Positions 52,858 through 62,365 of a stretch of 64,000 bases of DNA are shown here, piece by piece. The notes beneath the pieces were generated by a model. That model saw only the letters and a list, made by a program, of their open reading frames with translations. It was not told where the DNA came from and ran no database searches. Made by a program: the position numbers and the translations under genes. How positions within the stretch are numbered: the first letter of the stretch is position 1; the number at the start of each line of letters is the position of its first letter. Source of the DNA: Pseudomonas brassicacearum (GTDB lineage Bacteria > Pseudomonadota > Gammaproteobacteria > Pseudomonadales > Pseudomonadaceae); the NCBI RefSeq assembly GCF_003732225.1, contig NZ_MOBJ01000034.1:1-64000 (forward strand), written 5' to 3'.

Positions 52858-53601
52858 ATGTTTCGTCGTCACTCCCTTTCCTTTTGCCTGGGTATCCTCA
52901 GCGTGCTCATGGCCACCCAGGCCGACGCCGGCATTTCCTTGAGCGCTACCCGTCTGGTCTTTGACGGTAAGCACAAGGAAGCCGGCATCACTGTGCGCAA
53001 CAGCGGTGAAGACGTGTTGATCCAGTCATGGGTCGACAGCGACACCCCCGACGCAACCTCGGTGCCCTTCGCCGTGACCCCGCCGCTGGCACGGGTGGCA
53101 GGCAAACAGCAGCAATTGTTACGGGTGATCTATGAGGGCACCGGCATGCCCGGCGATAGAGAGTCGGTGGTCTGGCTCAACGTCCAGGAAATCCCCCAGG
53201 CTTCGAAAACACAAAATACCTTGCAGCTCGCGGTACGCCAGCGCATCAAGGTATTTTTTCGCCCTTCAGGGCTGAAGACGAACGCTTACCTGGCGCCAAC
53301 AGAACTGTTATGGCGCTTGGAGGATCGAGCAGGAAAAACCGTCTTGACGATTAATAACCCAGGCCTTTACCACGTTTCCATGGCGGAAATAAAACTTCAA
53401 TCAGGACAATCAATGGAACAAGCCATTGATTCAATGATGATCGCCCCGGGCGAACAAAAAGAGTTCGCGATCAAACAATTCAGCAGTTCCAGCACGCCAA
53501 CCGTGTCATTCATGAATATCAACGACTACGGCGCACAAGACCGTTACACCCTTCAACTTTCCAACACCACGCCGGTCAAAGCCAGCCTGACAAAAAACTA
53601 A
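52858..53601 (+). CDS. Periplasmic fimbrial chaperone (CupD2-like)
   Basis: This is a 247-residue PapD/FimC-type chaperone. The signal peptide is FCLGILSVLMATQADA-GI. The two-domain Ig fold shows GISLSATRLVFDGKHKEAGI at the start of strand A-B, the TPPLARVAGKQQQLLRVIYE signature with a basic cleft residue, and ESVVWLNVQEIP in the G1-F1 region. The second domain ends DRYTLQLSNTTPVKA. It delivers pilin subunits to the usher encoded next. It is the only chaperone in the locus, whereas the CupD cluster of PAPI-1 has a second one. Confidence 0.92.
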   Translation: MFRRHSLSFCLGILSVLMATQADAGISLSATRLVFDGKHKEAGITVRNSGEDVLIQSWVDSDTPDATSVPFAVTPPLARVAGKQQQLLRVIYEGTGMPGDRESVVWLNVQEIPQASKTQNTLQLAVRQRIKVFFRPSGLKTNAYLAPTELLWRLEDRAGKTVLTINNPGLYHVSMAEIKLQSGQSMEQAIDSMMIAPGEQKEFAIKQFSSSSTPTVSFMNINDYGAQDRYTLQLSNTTPVKASLTKN

Positions 53602-53602
53602 A

Positions 53603-53663
53603 ATCAATACGTCTGATTAAACATCAATCGTCTATTTCCGTATTTTTCTTCGCTCCGTTTAGT
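53603..53663 (+). promoter_or_regulatory. Two RcsB-box-like sites and promoter before the usher
   Basis: ATCAATACGTCTGATT (53603-53618) and CATCAATCGTCTATT (53622-53636) are two imperfect matches to the locus motif. The second is followed after 21 bp by TTTAGT (53658-53663), about 33 bp before the ATG at 53696. This suggests an internal promoter giving the usher its own RcsB-dependent input. Confidence 0.45.
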
Positions 53664-53695
53664 CGTTCGCATCGGGGGTGATATAGGTTCTTTGC

Positions 53696-56278
53696 ATGAC
53701 TTTACTCACGGGCAGCAGATCCGATCATGGCGTAAATCACTGCGCGCGATTATCCAATACTTTCACACTGTTGAGTCCTTCAAAACTTAACGCTCTGTCA
53801 ATAGCGATAGTCTTCGGTATTCCGTCTTTGGCGGGTGCTACTGAAACGACGCCGACTGCACTCGAACAGGATCAACTCGAGCAATTCAACACCTCGTTTC
53901 TGCAAGGCGCCCAGTCGTCGGTGGACCTGCAACTGCTGCTGTCCGCCAACAGCGTGTTGCCCGGCAACTATCGAGTCGATCTCTATAGCAATGAAACCCT
54001 GGTGGGGCGCCGTGATATCGACTTCCGCAGCAACCCGAAAAACGCCAAGGTCGAAGCCTGCCTGACCCTGGACATGTTGCAGCAACTGGGCATCGACATG
54101 AACAAGCTGGAAGCGGCCGGCAAACTCAACCCAAATGAGCCGCAAGCCTGCTATGACCTGCCGTCGCTGATCGACAAGGCCACCTTGCGCTATGACGTCA
54201 GCCGCCTGCGGCTGTTGGCCAGCGTGCCGCAAATCGCCATGCAGCGCGGCATGCGCGGTTATGTCGATCCTGCCTTATGGGACGACGGCGTCTCGGCGGC
54301 CTTTATCAACTATCAGTTGAGCAGCAACCGTAACAGCACGGATTACGCCACCACGTTCTCCAACAACCTGGGCCTGCGTAACGGCATCAACCTGGGCGCC
54401 TGGCGGCTGCGCAACGAATCGAACTTCAGCAGCAGTACCGGCCAGCCCAACACGTTCAAGAGCAACCGCAGCTACTTGCAACATGACGTGACCGCGTTGA
54501 AGGGCCAGTTCAGCGCCGGCGATATCTTCTCCGACACCGACCTGTTCGACAGCGTGCGTTATCGCGGCCTGAAACTGGCCTCTGACGAAGGCATGCGCGC
54601 CGACAGCGAGCGCGGTTATGCACCGATCATTCGCGGCGTGGCGGAAACCAGCGCCACGGTGGAGATCCGTCAAAACGATTACATCCTCTACACCGCCAAC
54701 GTACCTCCGGGCCCGTTTGAAATCAGCGACATTTATCCCAGCGGCTCCAACGGCGACCTGCAAGTGACCATCATCGAAGCCGATGGCCGCCGACGGGTAA
54801 CGATGCAGGCGTTTTCCAGCCTGCCGATCATGGTCCGCGAAGGTCAGGTGAAGTACAGCGTCTCGGCGGGCAAGTACAACAGCAACAGCGATGGCCTGGC
54901 GTCGCCGCAGTTTGTCAGCAGTACCCTGGCTTACGGCATCAACAGCAACCTGACGGGGATCGTCGGTGTCCAGGCCTCGGAGAACTTCAAGGCGCTCTCA
55001 GTCGGCGCGGGTCGCAACACCGCGATCGGTGCCGTCTCTGTCGACCTGACTCGCTCCTCCAGCCTTACCACGGGCCAGTCCGTCCAGGGTAATAGCCTGC
55101 GGGCGTTGTATGCCAAGACGTTCACCGGCACCGACACCAACTTCACCCTCGCGGCCTATCGCTATTCGACCGAGGGCTACCGGACCCTGACCAATCACGT
55201 CGAGGAACTCAGCGCCAATGGCCAGAAACCCACCGGCAACTCGAAAACCCGTACCGACCTGACCATCAACCAGAGCCTGGGCCGCAACCAGCAATATGGC
55301 AGCGTTTACCTGAACGCCAGCGACCAGCGCTACTGGGGACGCGGCGGTTCCCAGAGTTTGTCCACCGGCTACAGCAACTACTGGGGTGAGGTCAGCTACA
55401 ACGTCGGCGCAACCTATACCAAGGATGTCGGTGATTTCGGCTCGTCAAACAATGACACGTTGATCAATCTGTCCCTGTCGTTCCCATTGGGTTCCAAGCC
55501 CCGTGCACCACGGGCCTTTGTTTCGGCCAGCACGCAGAAGAACAGCGATAGCACTCAAGTCGGTATCAACGGTTATCTGTCGGAAAACAGCGACACCTAT
55601 TACTCACTGCAAGGCGGCAACAGCAGCACCGGTGGCGGCTCGGCCTCGGCCAACATCAGCACCCGCACCTCAGTGGCGGATATCAGCGCGGGTTATAGCC
55701 AGGGACGCGGTTACGCCTCGCAAAACCTTAACCTGGCCGGTTCCGTGGTCGCCCACGCGGGAGGATTCAATCTGGGCCAGACCGTGGGCGAAACCTTTGC
55801 CCTGGCCGAAGTACCGGGTGTCTCCGGGGCCAAAATCGGCAGTTACAGCGGCGCTGAAACCGGCGCCAACGGCTTTGCCGTGGTCCCCAACACCCAGCCC
55901 TATCGGGTGAACTGGATCAGCCTGGATACCCGGGATCTGGGTGCGGACATCGAGATCGATAATGCAACCCAGCAAGTCGTACCAAGGCGAGGCGCCGTGG
56001 TGTTGGCGCGATATATTGGCAAGACCGGTCGACGGGTGCAGTTCGAGCTGTTTGATGCGCAGAACAAGCCCATTCCATTTGGCGCCGCGTTGGAAGATGC
56101 CGCCGGCAAACAACTGGCAATTTCCGACCCGAGCGGTAAAGCCCTGGCGCTGGTGGAAGAGGACTCGGCCACCCTCACCATCAAATGGGATGGCAAACAC
56201 TGCCTGGCGCCCTACGCATTGCCCGAGCGCAACAAAGCCCTGAACTACGAGCGCGTGCGCCTGCAATGCCAGCCCTAA
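53696..56278 (+). CDS. Outer-membrane fimbrial usher (CupD3-like)
   Basis: This is an 860-residue FimD/PapC-type usher. The N-terminal export region is long (signal around LNALSIAIVFGIPSLAGA, about residues 32-50). An N-domain with FNTSFLQGAQSSVDLQLL and LPGNYRVDLYSNETLVGRRD is followed by a 24-strand barrel with the plug region (YAPIIRGVAETSATVEIRQN, VPPGPFEISDIYPSGSNGDL). C-terminal domains include RRGAVVLARYIGKTGRRVQF. The start is uncertain; 53696 gives an unusually long pre-signal stretch. The locus ends here, with no adhesin or second chaperone downstream. Confidence 0.93.
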   Translation: MTLLTGSRSDHGVNHCARLSNTFTLLSPSKLNALSIAIVFGIPSLAGATETTPTALEQDQLEQFNTSFLQGAQSSVDLQLLLSANSVLPGNYRVDLYSNETLVGRRDIDFRSNPKNAKVEACLTLDMLQQLGIDMNKLEAAGKLNPNEPQACYDLPSLIDKATLRYDVSRLRLLASVPQIAMQRGMRGYVDPALWDDGVSAAFINYQLSSNRNSTDYATTFSNNLGLRNGINLGAWRLRNESNFSSSTGQPNTFKSNRSYLQHDVTALKGQFSAGDIFSDTDLFDSVRYRGLKLASDEGMRADSERGYAPIIRGVAETSATVEIRQNDYILYTANVPPGPFEISDIYPSGSNGDLQVTIIEADGRRRVTMQAFSSLPIMVREGQVKYSVSAGKYNSNSDGLASPQFVSSTLAYGINSNLTGIVGVQASENFKALSVGAGRNTAIGAVSVDLTRSSSLTTGQSVQGNSLRALYAKTFTGTDTNFTLAAYRYSTEGYRTLTNHVEELSANGQKPTGNSKTRTDLTINQSLGRNQQYGSVYLNASDQRYWGRGGSQSLSTGYSNYWGEVSYNVGATYTKDVGDFGSSNNDTLINLSLSFPLGSKPRAPRAFVSASTQKNSDSTQVGINGYLSENSDTYYSLQGGNSSTGGGSASANISTRTSVADISAGYSQGRGYASQNLNLAGSVVAHAGGFNLGQTVGETFALAEVPGVSGAKIGSYSGAETGANGFAVVPNTQPYRVNWISLDTRDLGADIEIDNATQQVVPRRGAVVLARYIGKTGRRVQFELFDAQNKPIPFGAALEDAAGKQLAISDPSGKALALVEEDSATLTIKWDGKHCLAPYALPERNKALNYERVRLQCQP

Positions 56279-56307
56279 AAAACGCAGCCTTCGCCAATCA
56301 CGAAGGC
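56277..56307 (-). terminator. Terminator of the minus-strand DMT gene
   Basis: On the minus strand GCCTTCG (complement of 56301-56307) pairs with CGAAGGC (complement of 56287-56293) with a 7-nt loop, and a U-run follows shortly (A-run 56277-56282). It may also serve the convergent usher gene. Confidence 0.6.
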
Positions 56308-56317
56308 CGCGTCAGCA

Positions 56318-57181
56318 TCAGCGGCTTTTACGGAACACAAACACCAACCCGACAATGATCAACAGCATGCCGAGCATGCTCAATATCGCCAGTCTGTTGC
56401 CGAATATCAGATAGTCCATCACCGCCGTCACCGCTGGCACCAGGTAGAACAAACTGGTGACATTCACCAGATTGCCTCGGGCGATCAGGCGATACAGCAG
56501 CAAGGTCGCCAGCAGCGACACCACCAACCCCATCCACAACACCGGCACCACAAACCCGCTGCTGTGCTCGAAGTGGAACGGCTGGAACGGCACGAAAATC
56601 CCGCACAGCAACAGTCCGGCCAGGTACTGCACCGGCAGTGTGCCGAGGGGATTTTCGGTGATGCGTTTCTGCATGATCGAGCCTGCGGTCATGCTGACCA
56701 GCGCCAGCAAACCAAAGAGCATCCCGGCCAGCGACATCCCGGCCAGACCGATGCCCTGATAGACCACCATGATCAACCCCGTCAGCCCCAGCATCAGGCC
56801 GAACATCCGGCTCCAGGAACGCTGACGTTCAATCAGCACCACGGTGAGGATCGGTTGAACCCCCATGATCGTGGCCATGACCCCGGGCGTGACCTTCAGG
56901 TCCAGCGCCAGCAGATAAAAAATCTGATAGGCGCCCAGCAATACCAGGCCGGTGGCCGCGGCATAGAGCATCGGCTTGCCACGACGGGGCAGTTTGAGTT
57001 TGAGGATGGGAATCAGGATTACCAGCCCCAGCAGGGCAATGGCAAAGCGGATCAACAGAAAGGCAAAGGGTGAGGCGTGAGCCAGCCCCCATTTGGAGAA
57101 AATCGCCCCACTACTCCAGAGCAGAACGAACAGGCTCGTGGACGCCGCCGCGAGCGCGGTTTTTTTTGAAATGAGCAACAT
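56318..57181 (-). CDS. EamA/DMT-family transporter
   Basis: This is a 287-residue inner-membrane protein with ten hydrophobic segments in two EamA repeats; SLFVLLWSSGAIFSKWGLAH at the start and VTPGVMATIMGVQPILTVVL in the first repeat are typical of the RhaT/YcxC-like branch. The ATG at 57181 has AGGTGG six bases upstream, so the three-codon longer GTG form is not used. Substrate is unknown. Confidence 0.87.
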   Translation of the reverse strand: MLLISKKTALAAASTSLFVLLWSSGAIFSKWGLAHASPFAFLLIRFAIALLGLVILIPILKLKLPRRGKPMLYAAATGLVLLGAYQIFYLLALDLKVTPGVMATIMGVQPILTVVLIERQRSWSRMFGLMLGLTGLIMVVYQGIGLAGMSLAGMLFGLLALVSMTAGSIMQKRITENPLGTLPVQYLAGLLLCGIFVPFQPFHFEHSSGFVVPVLWMGLVVSLLATLLLYRLIARGNLVNVTSLFYLVPAVTAVMDYLIFGNRLAILSMLGMLLIIVGLVFVFRKSR

Positions 57182-57277
57182 GAAAACCACCTGTCATCAG
57201 GCAAGAAGCCAACTCAGCCGAAGCTGAAATTCAGTCGTTGTGTTCAGGCGGGCGCAGGGAACAGCAGAAAACGCTGA

Positions 57278-57442
57278 TCAGCCCGAGAAGCCAACACCTG
57301 GCGGTGAAACCACCGCGCACACCGGCGTGCGACTGACAGGAGGGGGATAGTGACTGATCTGCGCAGGCTGCAAATTCCCGCACGGCACGACGCCAGCGTT
57401 GACCGCTGAATCGACTACCGCGTTGATGAGGGATACAGGCAT
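57278..57442 (-). CDS. Possible small protein
   Basis: An open frame of 54 codons begins MPVSLINAVVDSAVNAGVVP and ends SPPGVGFSG; it could extend to 86 codons from 57538. It has two cysteines and a proline-rich end, no signal peptide, and no strong RBS. I have a faint memory of similar short Pseudomonas frames but no function. The gap 57182-57628 otherwise holds only the REP palindrome at 57537. Confidence 0.3.
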   Translation of the reverse strand: MPVSLINAVVDSAVNAGVVPCGNLQPAQISHYPPPVSRTPVCAVVSPPGVGFSG

Positions 57443-57536
57443 GGACTGATCTTTTTTGAGGGAGAAATCGCTGGGTTGGAAACGCAGCGAGCGCTGACTA
57501 TAACCAGCGCTCGATGTTTTCTGCAATGACTGGATC

Positions 57537-57606
57537 AAAAGATCGCAGCCTACGGCAGCTCCTACGCCGGGCAGATTTGTAGGAGCTGCCGCAGGCTGCG
57601 ATCTTT
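57537..57606. repeat. AAGATCGCAGCCTGCG-type REP palindrome, copy 2
   Basis: AAAAGATCGCAGCCTACGGC continuing AGCTCCTAC (57537-57565) faces GTAGGAGCTGCCGCAGGCTG continuing CGATCTTT (57579-57606). It lies just beyond the lpxO stop. Confidence 0.9.
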
Positions 57607-57628
57607 AGGCCTGGCGTACGCAGAAGAC

Positions 57629-58567
57629 TCAGCCGAATAACCAGTAACCCAGCGCCGTCAGTACCACAACCGCCAATACCGGACGCAAGGCGCGATACAG
57701 CTTCGGATTACGGCGCTTCCACTGTTTGAACGCAGCGCTGAATTTGTCGCTGGAGGTCTTGCTCCAGGCGTAGGCCTTGTTGATCCCGCCGACGCGCTCG
57801 TCATCGAGGTTTTGCGGCGCCGTGGCACGGCCCAGCAGACCACTGACGCAACGGTTGATGCGGGTCATCAAGCGGTTGCTCAGCGGACGTTCGATGTCAC
57901 AGAACAGAATCACCCGGGTCGTTTCGGTTTCGTTCTTGACCCAATGCACGTAGGTTTCATCGAACATCACGTCTTCGCCGTCACGCCAGGCATAGACCTG
58001 ACCGTCGACAAAAATGCGGCAGTCGTCAGAGTTCGGTGTCGACAAGCCCAAGTGATAACGCAGGGAACCGGCAAACGGGTCGCGGTGCGGGTTAAGGTGG
58101 CTACCCCCCGGCAACAGGGCAAACATCGCGCCTTTTACATTGGGGATGCGGCTGACCAGCTCGACGGTTTTCGGGCACAACAGTTCGGCCGACGGCAGTG
58201 GTTTGTCGTACCACTTGAGGTAAAAACGCTTCCAGCCCTTCTTGAAGAACGAACCGAAACCGGCGTCGTTATTCTTCTCGGCGGCGCGGATGTAGCCTTC
58301 GTCGAACAGGTGCATCGCCTCGTCACGAATGACTTCCCAGTTTTCCTTGAGCACATCCAGTTCCGGAAACTTGCTGCGGTCCAGATACGGTTTGGACGGC
58401 ACTCCCGAGAACAGGTACATCAAGGCGTTGTAAGGAGCAAACAGCGCCGAGTGGTTGACGAACTGACGCAAGACCGGCAAACGCGCCTTGCCGCGCAGAT
58501 GCACGTAGAGCGTGCTGCCAATGAACAACAGCAACAGCGACGCCTTTGCGGCAAAGGAAAAGGTCAT
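57629..58567 (-). CDS. lpxO: Lipid A hydroxylase LpxO
   Basis: This is a 312-residue Fe(II)/2-oxoglutarate dioxygenase of the aspartyl/asparaginyl hydroxylase fold, which adds a 2-hydroxyl to a secondary acyl chain of lipid A. There is an N-terminal membrane anchor (AKASLLLLFIGSTLYVHLRG) and another hydrophobic end (LAVVVLTALGYWLFG). Metal ligands are in GSHLNPHRDPFAGSLRYHLGL and the distal His in DETYVHWVKN, with the 2-oxoglutarate Arg in TTRVILFCDIERPL. The ATG at 58567 has AAGGAG seven bases upstream, deciding it over 58705. Confidence 0.92.
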   Translation of the reverse strand: MTFSFAAKASLLLLFIGSTLYVHLRGKARLPVLRQFVNHSALFAPYNALMYLFSGVPSKPYLDRSKFPELDVLKENWEVIRDEAMHLFDEGYIRAAEKNNDAGFGSFFKKGWKRFYLKWYDKPLPSAELLCPKTVELVSRIPNVKGAMFALLPGGSHLNPHRDPFAGSLRYHLGLSTPNSDDCRIFVDGQVYAWRDGEDVMFDETYVHWVKNETETTRVILFCDIERPLSNRLMTRINRCVSGLLGRATAPQNLDDERVGGINKAYAWSKTSSDKFSAAFKQWKRRNPKLYRALRPVLAVVVLTALGYWLFG

Positions 58568-58745
58568 GGGGCAACTCCTTGAAAAAAGGTCTCTCTGCGC
58601 ATTGTCATTTACCCGACATGGCAGCCGGCCATGATAAACACTACCGGCCTTGGGAAAAACCCACATAACTGAACAATCAGTGTTAAAGGTTGCGCAATAA
58701 AGCACTTATTAACATAAGGCACCTGAACCTTGACTGATCAAGGTC

Positions 58746-58822
58746 AAAGGATCGCAGGCTGCGCCAGCTCCTACGCAGGGCACATCATTCGGCGTAGGAG
58801 CTGGCGAAGCCTGCGATCTTTT
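58746..58822. repeat. GATCGCAGGCTGCG-type REP palindrome, copy 3
   Basis: GGATCGCAGGCTGCGCCAGC through CCTACGC faces GCGTAGGAGCTGGCGAAGCC through GATCTTTT. It is a variant of the copies at 33884 and 57537 and lies six bases beyond the cysK stop, where its T-rich side could aid termination. Confidence 0.88.
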
Positions 58823-58827
58823 AAGCG

Positions 58828-59802
<975 letters not shown>

Positions 59803-60057
59803 GGCTGGGTCCTTATACAGCGTTGGAGAAGCCTTCAAGGGTATGCCTCGCACCTTTGGGCGTCCAGTCGCGACGAGCGGCGGCACACACTTTGTATCCA
59901 TTTCCCGAGCTGACCGGGTCACCATGTGACGCTCCATTCAGAGACTGAATAAGCCGTCTGCGTTCACAGTCGACCGAGCGCCGCGTTATAGTCAGGCATA
60001 CTTTTATTTCGCCCGCCCTGCCTGGCCAGGTCGGCGTTACCGTTCGAGGAATTACCG

Positions 60058-60903
60058 ATGAAGTTCGAAGGCACCAGCGCATACGTCGCCACCGATGACC
60101 TGAAGCTGGCGGTCAATGCCGCCATTACCCTGGAGCGCCCCTTGCTGGTCAAGGGCGAGCCGGGCACCGGCAAGACCATGCTGGCCGAACAACTGGCCGA
60201 ATCCTTCGGTGCGCGCCTGATCACCTGGCACATCAAGTCCACCACCAAGGCTCACCAGGGCCTCTATGAGTACGATGCGGTCAGCCGCCTGCGTGACTCG
60301 CAGTTGGGTGTGGACAAGGTCCATGACATCCGCAACTACCTGAAAAAGGGCAAGCTGTGGGAAGCCTTCGAGTCCGAAGAGCGGGTGATTCTGCTGATCG
60401 ACGAAATCGACAAGGCCGACATCGAGTTCCCGAACGACCTGCTGCAAGAACTCGACAAGATGGAGTTCTACGTTTACGAGATCGACGAGACCATCAAGGC
60501 CAAGCAGCGCCCGATCATCATCATTACCTCCAATAATGAGAAAGAGCTGCCGGACGCCTTCCTGCGCCGTTGCTTCTTCCACTACATCGCTTTCCCGGAT
60601 CGCGTCACCCTGCAAAAGATCGTCGACGTGCACTACCCGGACATCAAGAAAGACCTGGTCAGCGAAGCGCTGGACGTGTTCTTCGACGTGCGCAAAGTCC
60701 CAGGCCTGAAGAAAAAGCCTTCGACTTCCGAACTGGTCGACTGGCTCAAATTGCTGATGGCCGACAACATCGGCGAAGCGGTGCTGCGCGAACGCGATCC
60801 GACCAAGGCCATCCCGCCGCTGGCCGGCGCCCTGGTGAAGAACGAGCAGGACGTGCAGTTGCTTGAGCGTCTGGCGTTCATGAGCCGTCGCGGCACCCGC
60901 TAG
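60058..60903 (+). CDS. MoxR-family AAA ATPase
   Basis: This is a 281-residue AAA+ ATPase. Walker A GEPGTGKT is near residue 38, Walker B is LLIDEIDKAD near 113-122, sensor 1 is IITSNNEKELPDAFLRRC, and a C-terminal lid follows. MoxR proteins act as chaperones that mature or activate enzyme complexes, usually with a VWA-domain partner, which here is the gene at 61068. GAGGAA precedes the ATG. A 146-bp palindromic repeat separates the two genes. Confidence 0.9.
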   Translation: MKFEGTSAYVATDDLKLAVNAAITLERPLLVKGEPGTGKTMLAEQLAESFGARLITWHIKSTTKAHQGLYEYDAVSRLRDSQLGVDKVHDIRNYLKKGKLWEAFESEERVILLIDEIDKADIEFPNDLLQELDKMEFYVYEIDETIKAKQRPIIIITSNNEKELPDAFLRRCFFHYIAFPDRVTLQKIVDVHYPDIKKDLVSEALDVFFDVRKVPGLKKKPSTSELVDWLKLLMADNIGEAVLRERDPTKAIPPLAGALVKNEQDVQLLERLAFMSRRGTR

Positions 60904-61049
60904 GCTCTGTACGAAAACTGCCTGCGCGTCGATCAGGCTGCGTTAAAAACAGGCTCGGAATGCTCATTTAGTAAACTAAACTCCGCCTCCTCGCCTGTTT
61001 TTGCCTTGCCTGATCGCCGCTCGGCGAGCTTTCGAACAGACCCAAAGAT
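60904..61049. repeat. Large palindromic repeat between moxR-type and VWA genes
   Basis: The outer arms CTCTGTACGAAAACTG and AGCTTTCGAACAGAC are inverted and imperfect. Inner arms are CGATCAGGC...AAAAACAGGC and GCCTGTTTTT...GCCTGATCG. The core carries TTTAGTAAACTAAA. It begins immediately after the ATPase stop. It is unlike the REPIN families elsewhere in the window and looks like one of the larger Pseudomonas intergenic repeats. Confidence 0.7.
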
Positions 61050-61067
61050 TATTAAAGGGCGATAGCC

Positions 61068-62246
61068 ATGCTGCTCAACCTGTTCAATGAAATGCGTGCA
61101 GCCAAGGTGCCGGTCTCGGTGCGTGAGCTGCTGGACCTGATCAACGCGCTGAAACAACGCGTGATCTTCGCCGACATGGACGAGTTTTATTACTTGTCGC
61201 GGGCGATTCTGGTGAAGGATGAACGGCATTTCGACAAGTTCGACCGGGCGTTCGGAGCCTACTTCAATGGCCTGGAAAAACTCGACGATCACCTTCAGGC
61301 GCTGATTCCCGAAGACTGGTTGCGCAAGGAATTCGAGCGCTCGCTGACCGATGAGGAACGAGCACAAATCCAGTCGCTCGGCGGCCTCGACAAGCTGATC
61401 GAAGAGTTCAAGAAACGTCTGGAAGAACAGAAAGAACGCCATGCCGGCGGCAACAAGTGGATCGGCACCGGTGGCACCAGCCCCTTTGGCTCCGGGGGTT
61501 TCAACCCGGAAGGCATCCGGGTCGGCGATGCCGGCAAACGTCAGGGCAAAGCGGTCAAGGTCTGGGACCAGCGCGAGTACAAGAACCTCGACGATCAGGT
61601 CGAATTGGGCACGCGCAACATCAAGGTGGCCCTGCGCCGGCTGCGCAAATTCGCCCGCCAGGGTGCAGCGGATGAACTGGACATCGACGGCACCATCGAC
61701 CACACCGCGCGTGACGCCGGACTGCTGAACATTCAGATGCGCCCGGAACGACGCAACACCATCAAGCTGTTGCTGCTGTTCGACATCGGCGGTTCGATGG
61801 ACGCCCATGTGAAGATCTGCGAAGAGCTGTTCTCGGCCTGCAAGACCGAGTTCAAACACCTGGAGTACTTCTACTTCCACAACTTCATTTATGAATCGGT
61901 GTGGAAGAACAACATGCGCCGTGGCTCGGAACGCACGGCCACCATGGACCTGCTGCACAAGTACGGCGCCGACTACAAAGTGATCTTCGTCGGCGACGCC
62001 GCCATGGCGCCTTACGAAATCACCCAGGCCGGCGGCAGCGTCGAGCACTGGAACGAAGAAGCCGGTTACGTCTGGATGCAGCGCTTCATGGAGAAGTACA
62101 AGAAACTCATCTGGATCAACCCATACCCGAAAGACACCTGGGGTTACACGTCTTCGACCAACATCGTGCGCGATCTGATCGAGGACCGGATGTTCCCGTT
62201 GACCTTGCGCGGGCTGGAAGAAGGGATGCGGTTTTTGTCCAAATAA
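61068..62246 (+). CDS. VWA-domain protein (CoxE-like), MoxR partner
   Basis: This is a 392-residue soluble protein. The N-terminal ~200 residues are helical and charged (DKLIEEFKKRLEEQKERHAG). The VWA-like domain follows with the metal-site region LLLLFDIGGSMDAHVK near 230-245, where the usual DxSxS reads DIGGS, so the first Ser is replaced by Gly. Downstream are FVGDAAMAPYEI and WINPYPKDTWGY. It probably works with the MoxR ATPase upstream on an unknown client. Confidence 0.87.
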   Translation: MLLNLFNEMRAAKVPVSVRELLDLINALKQRVIFADMDEFYYLSRAILVKDERHFDKFDRAFGAYFNGLEKLDDHLQALIPEDWLRKEFERSLTDEERAQIQSLGGLDKLIEEFKKRLEEQKERHAGGNKWIGTGGTSPFGSGGFNPEGIRVGDAGKRQGKAVKVWDQREYKNLDDQVELGTRNIKVALRRLRKFARQGAADELDIDGTIDHTARDAGLLNIQMRPERRNTIKLLLLFDIGGSMDAHVKICEELFSACKTEFKHLEYFYFHNFIYESVWKNNMRRGSERTATMDLLHKYGADYKVIFVGDAAMAPYEITQAGGSVEHWNEEAGYVWMQRFMEKYKKLIWINPYPKDTWGYTSSTNIVRDLIEDRMFPLTLRGLEEGMRFLSK

Positions 62247-62269
62247 TCTTCGCCGCCTGTCAGGGCCCT

Positions 62270-62361
62270 ATCGCGAGCAAGCTCGCTCCCACAGGGGTAA
62301 GTGTCGATCACAAAACGTGTGAGCAACACCGATCCACTGTGGGAGCGAGCTTGCTCGCGAT
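62270..62361. repeat. REP pair in outward orientation
   Basis: ATCGCGAGCAAGCTCGCTCC through CACAG (62270-62294) is followed by CTGTGGGAGCGAGCTTGCTC through GCGAT (62337-62361). The arms equal those of the REPINs at 24922 and 25961 but in the opposite relative orientation, with the CCCACAG ends facing inward. Confidence 0.9.
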
Positions 62362-62365
62362 GCTT

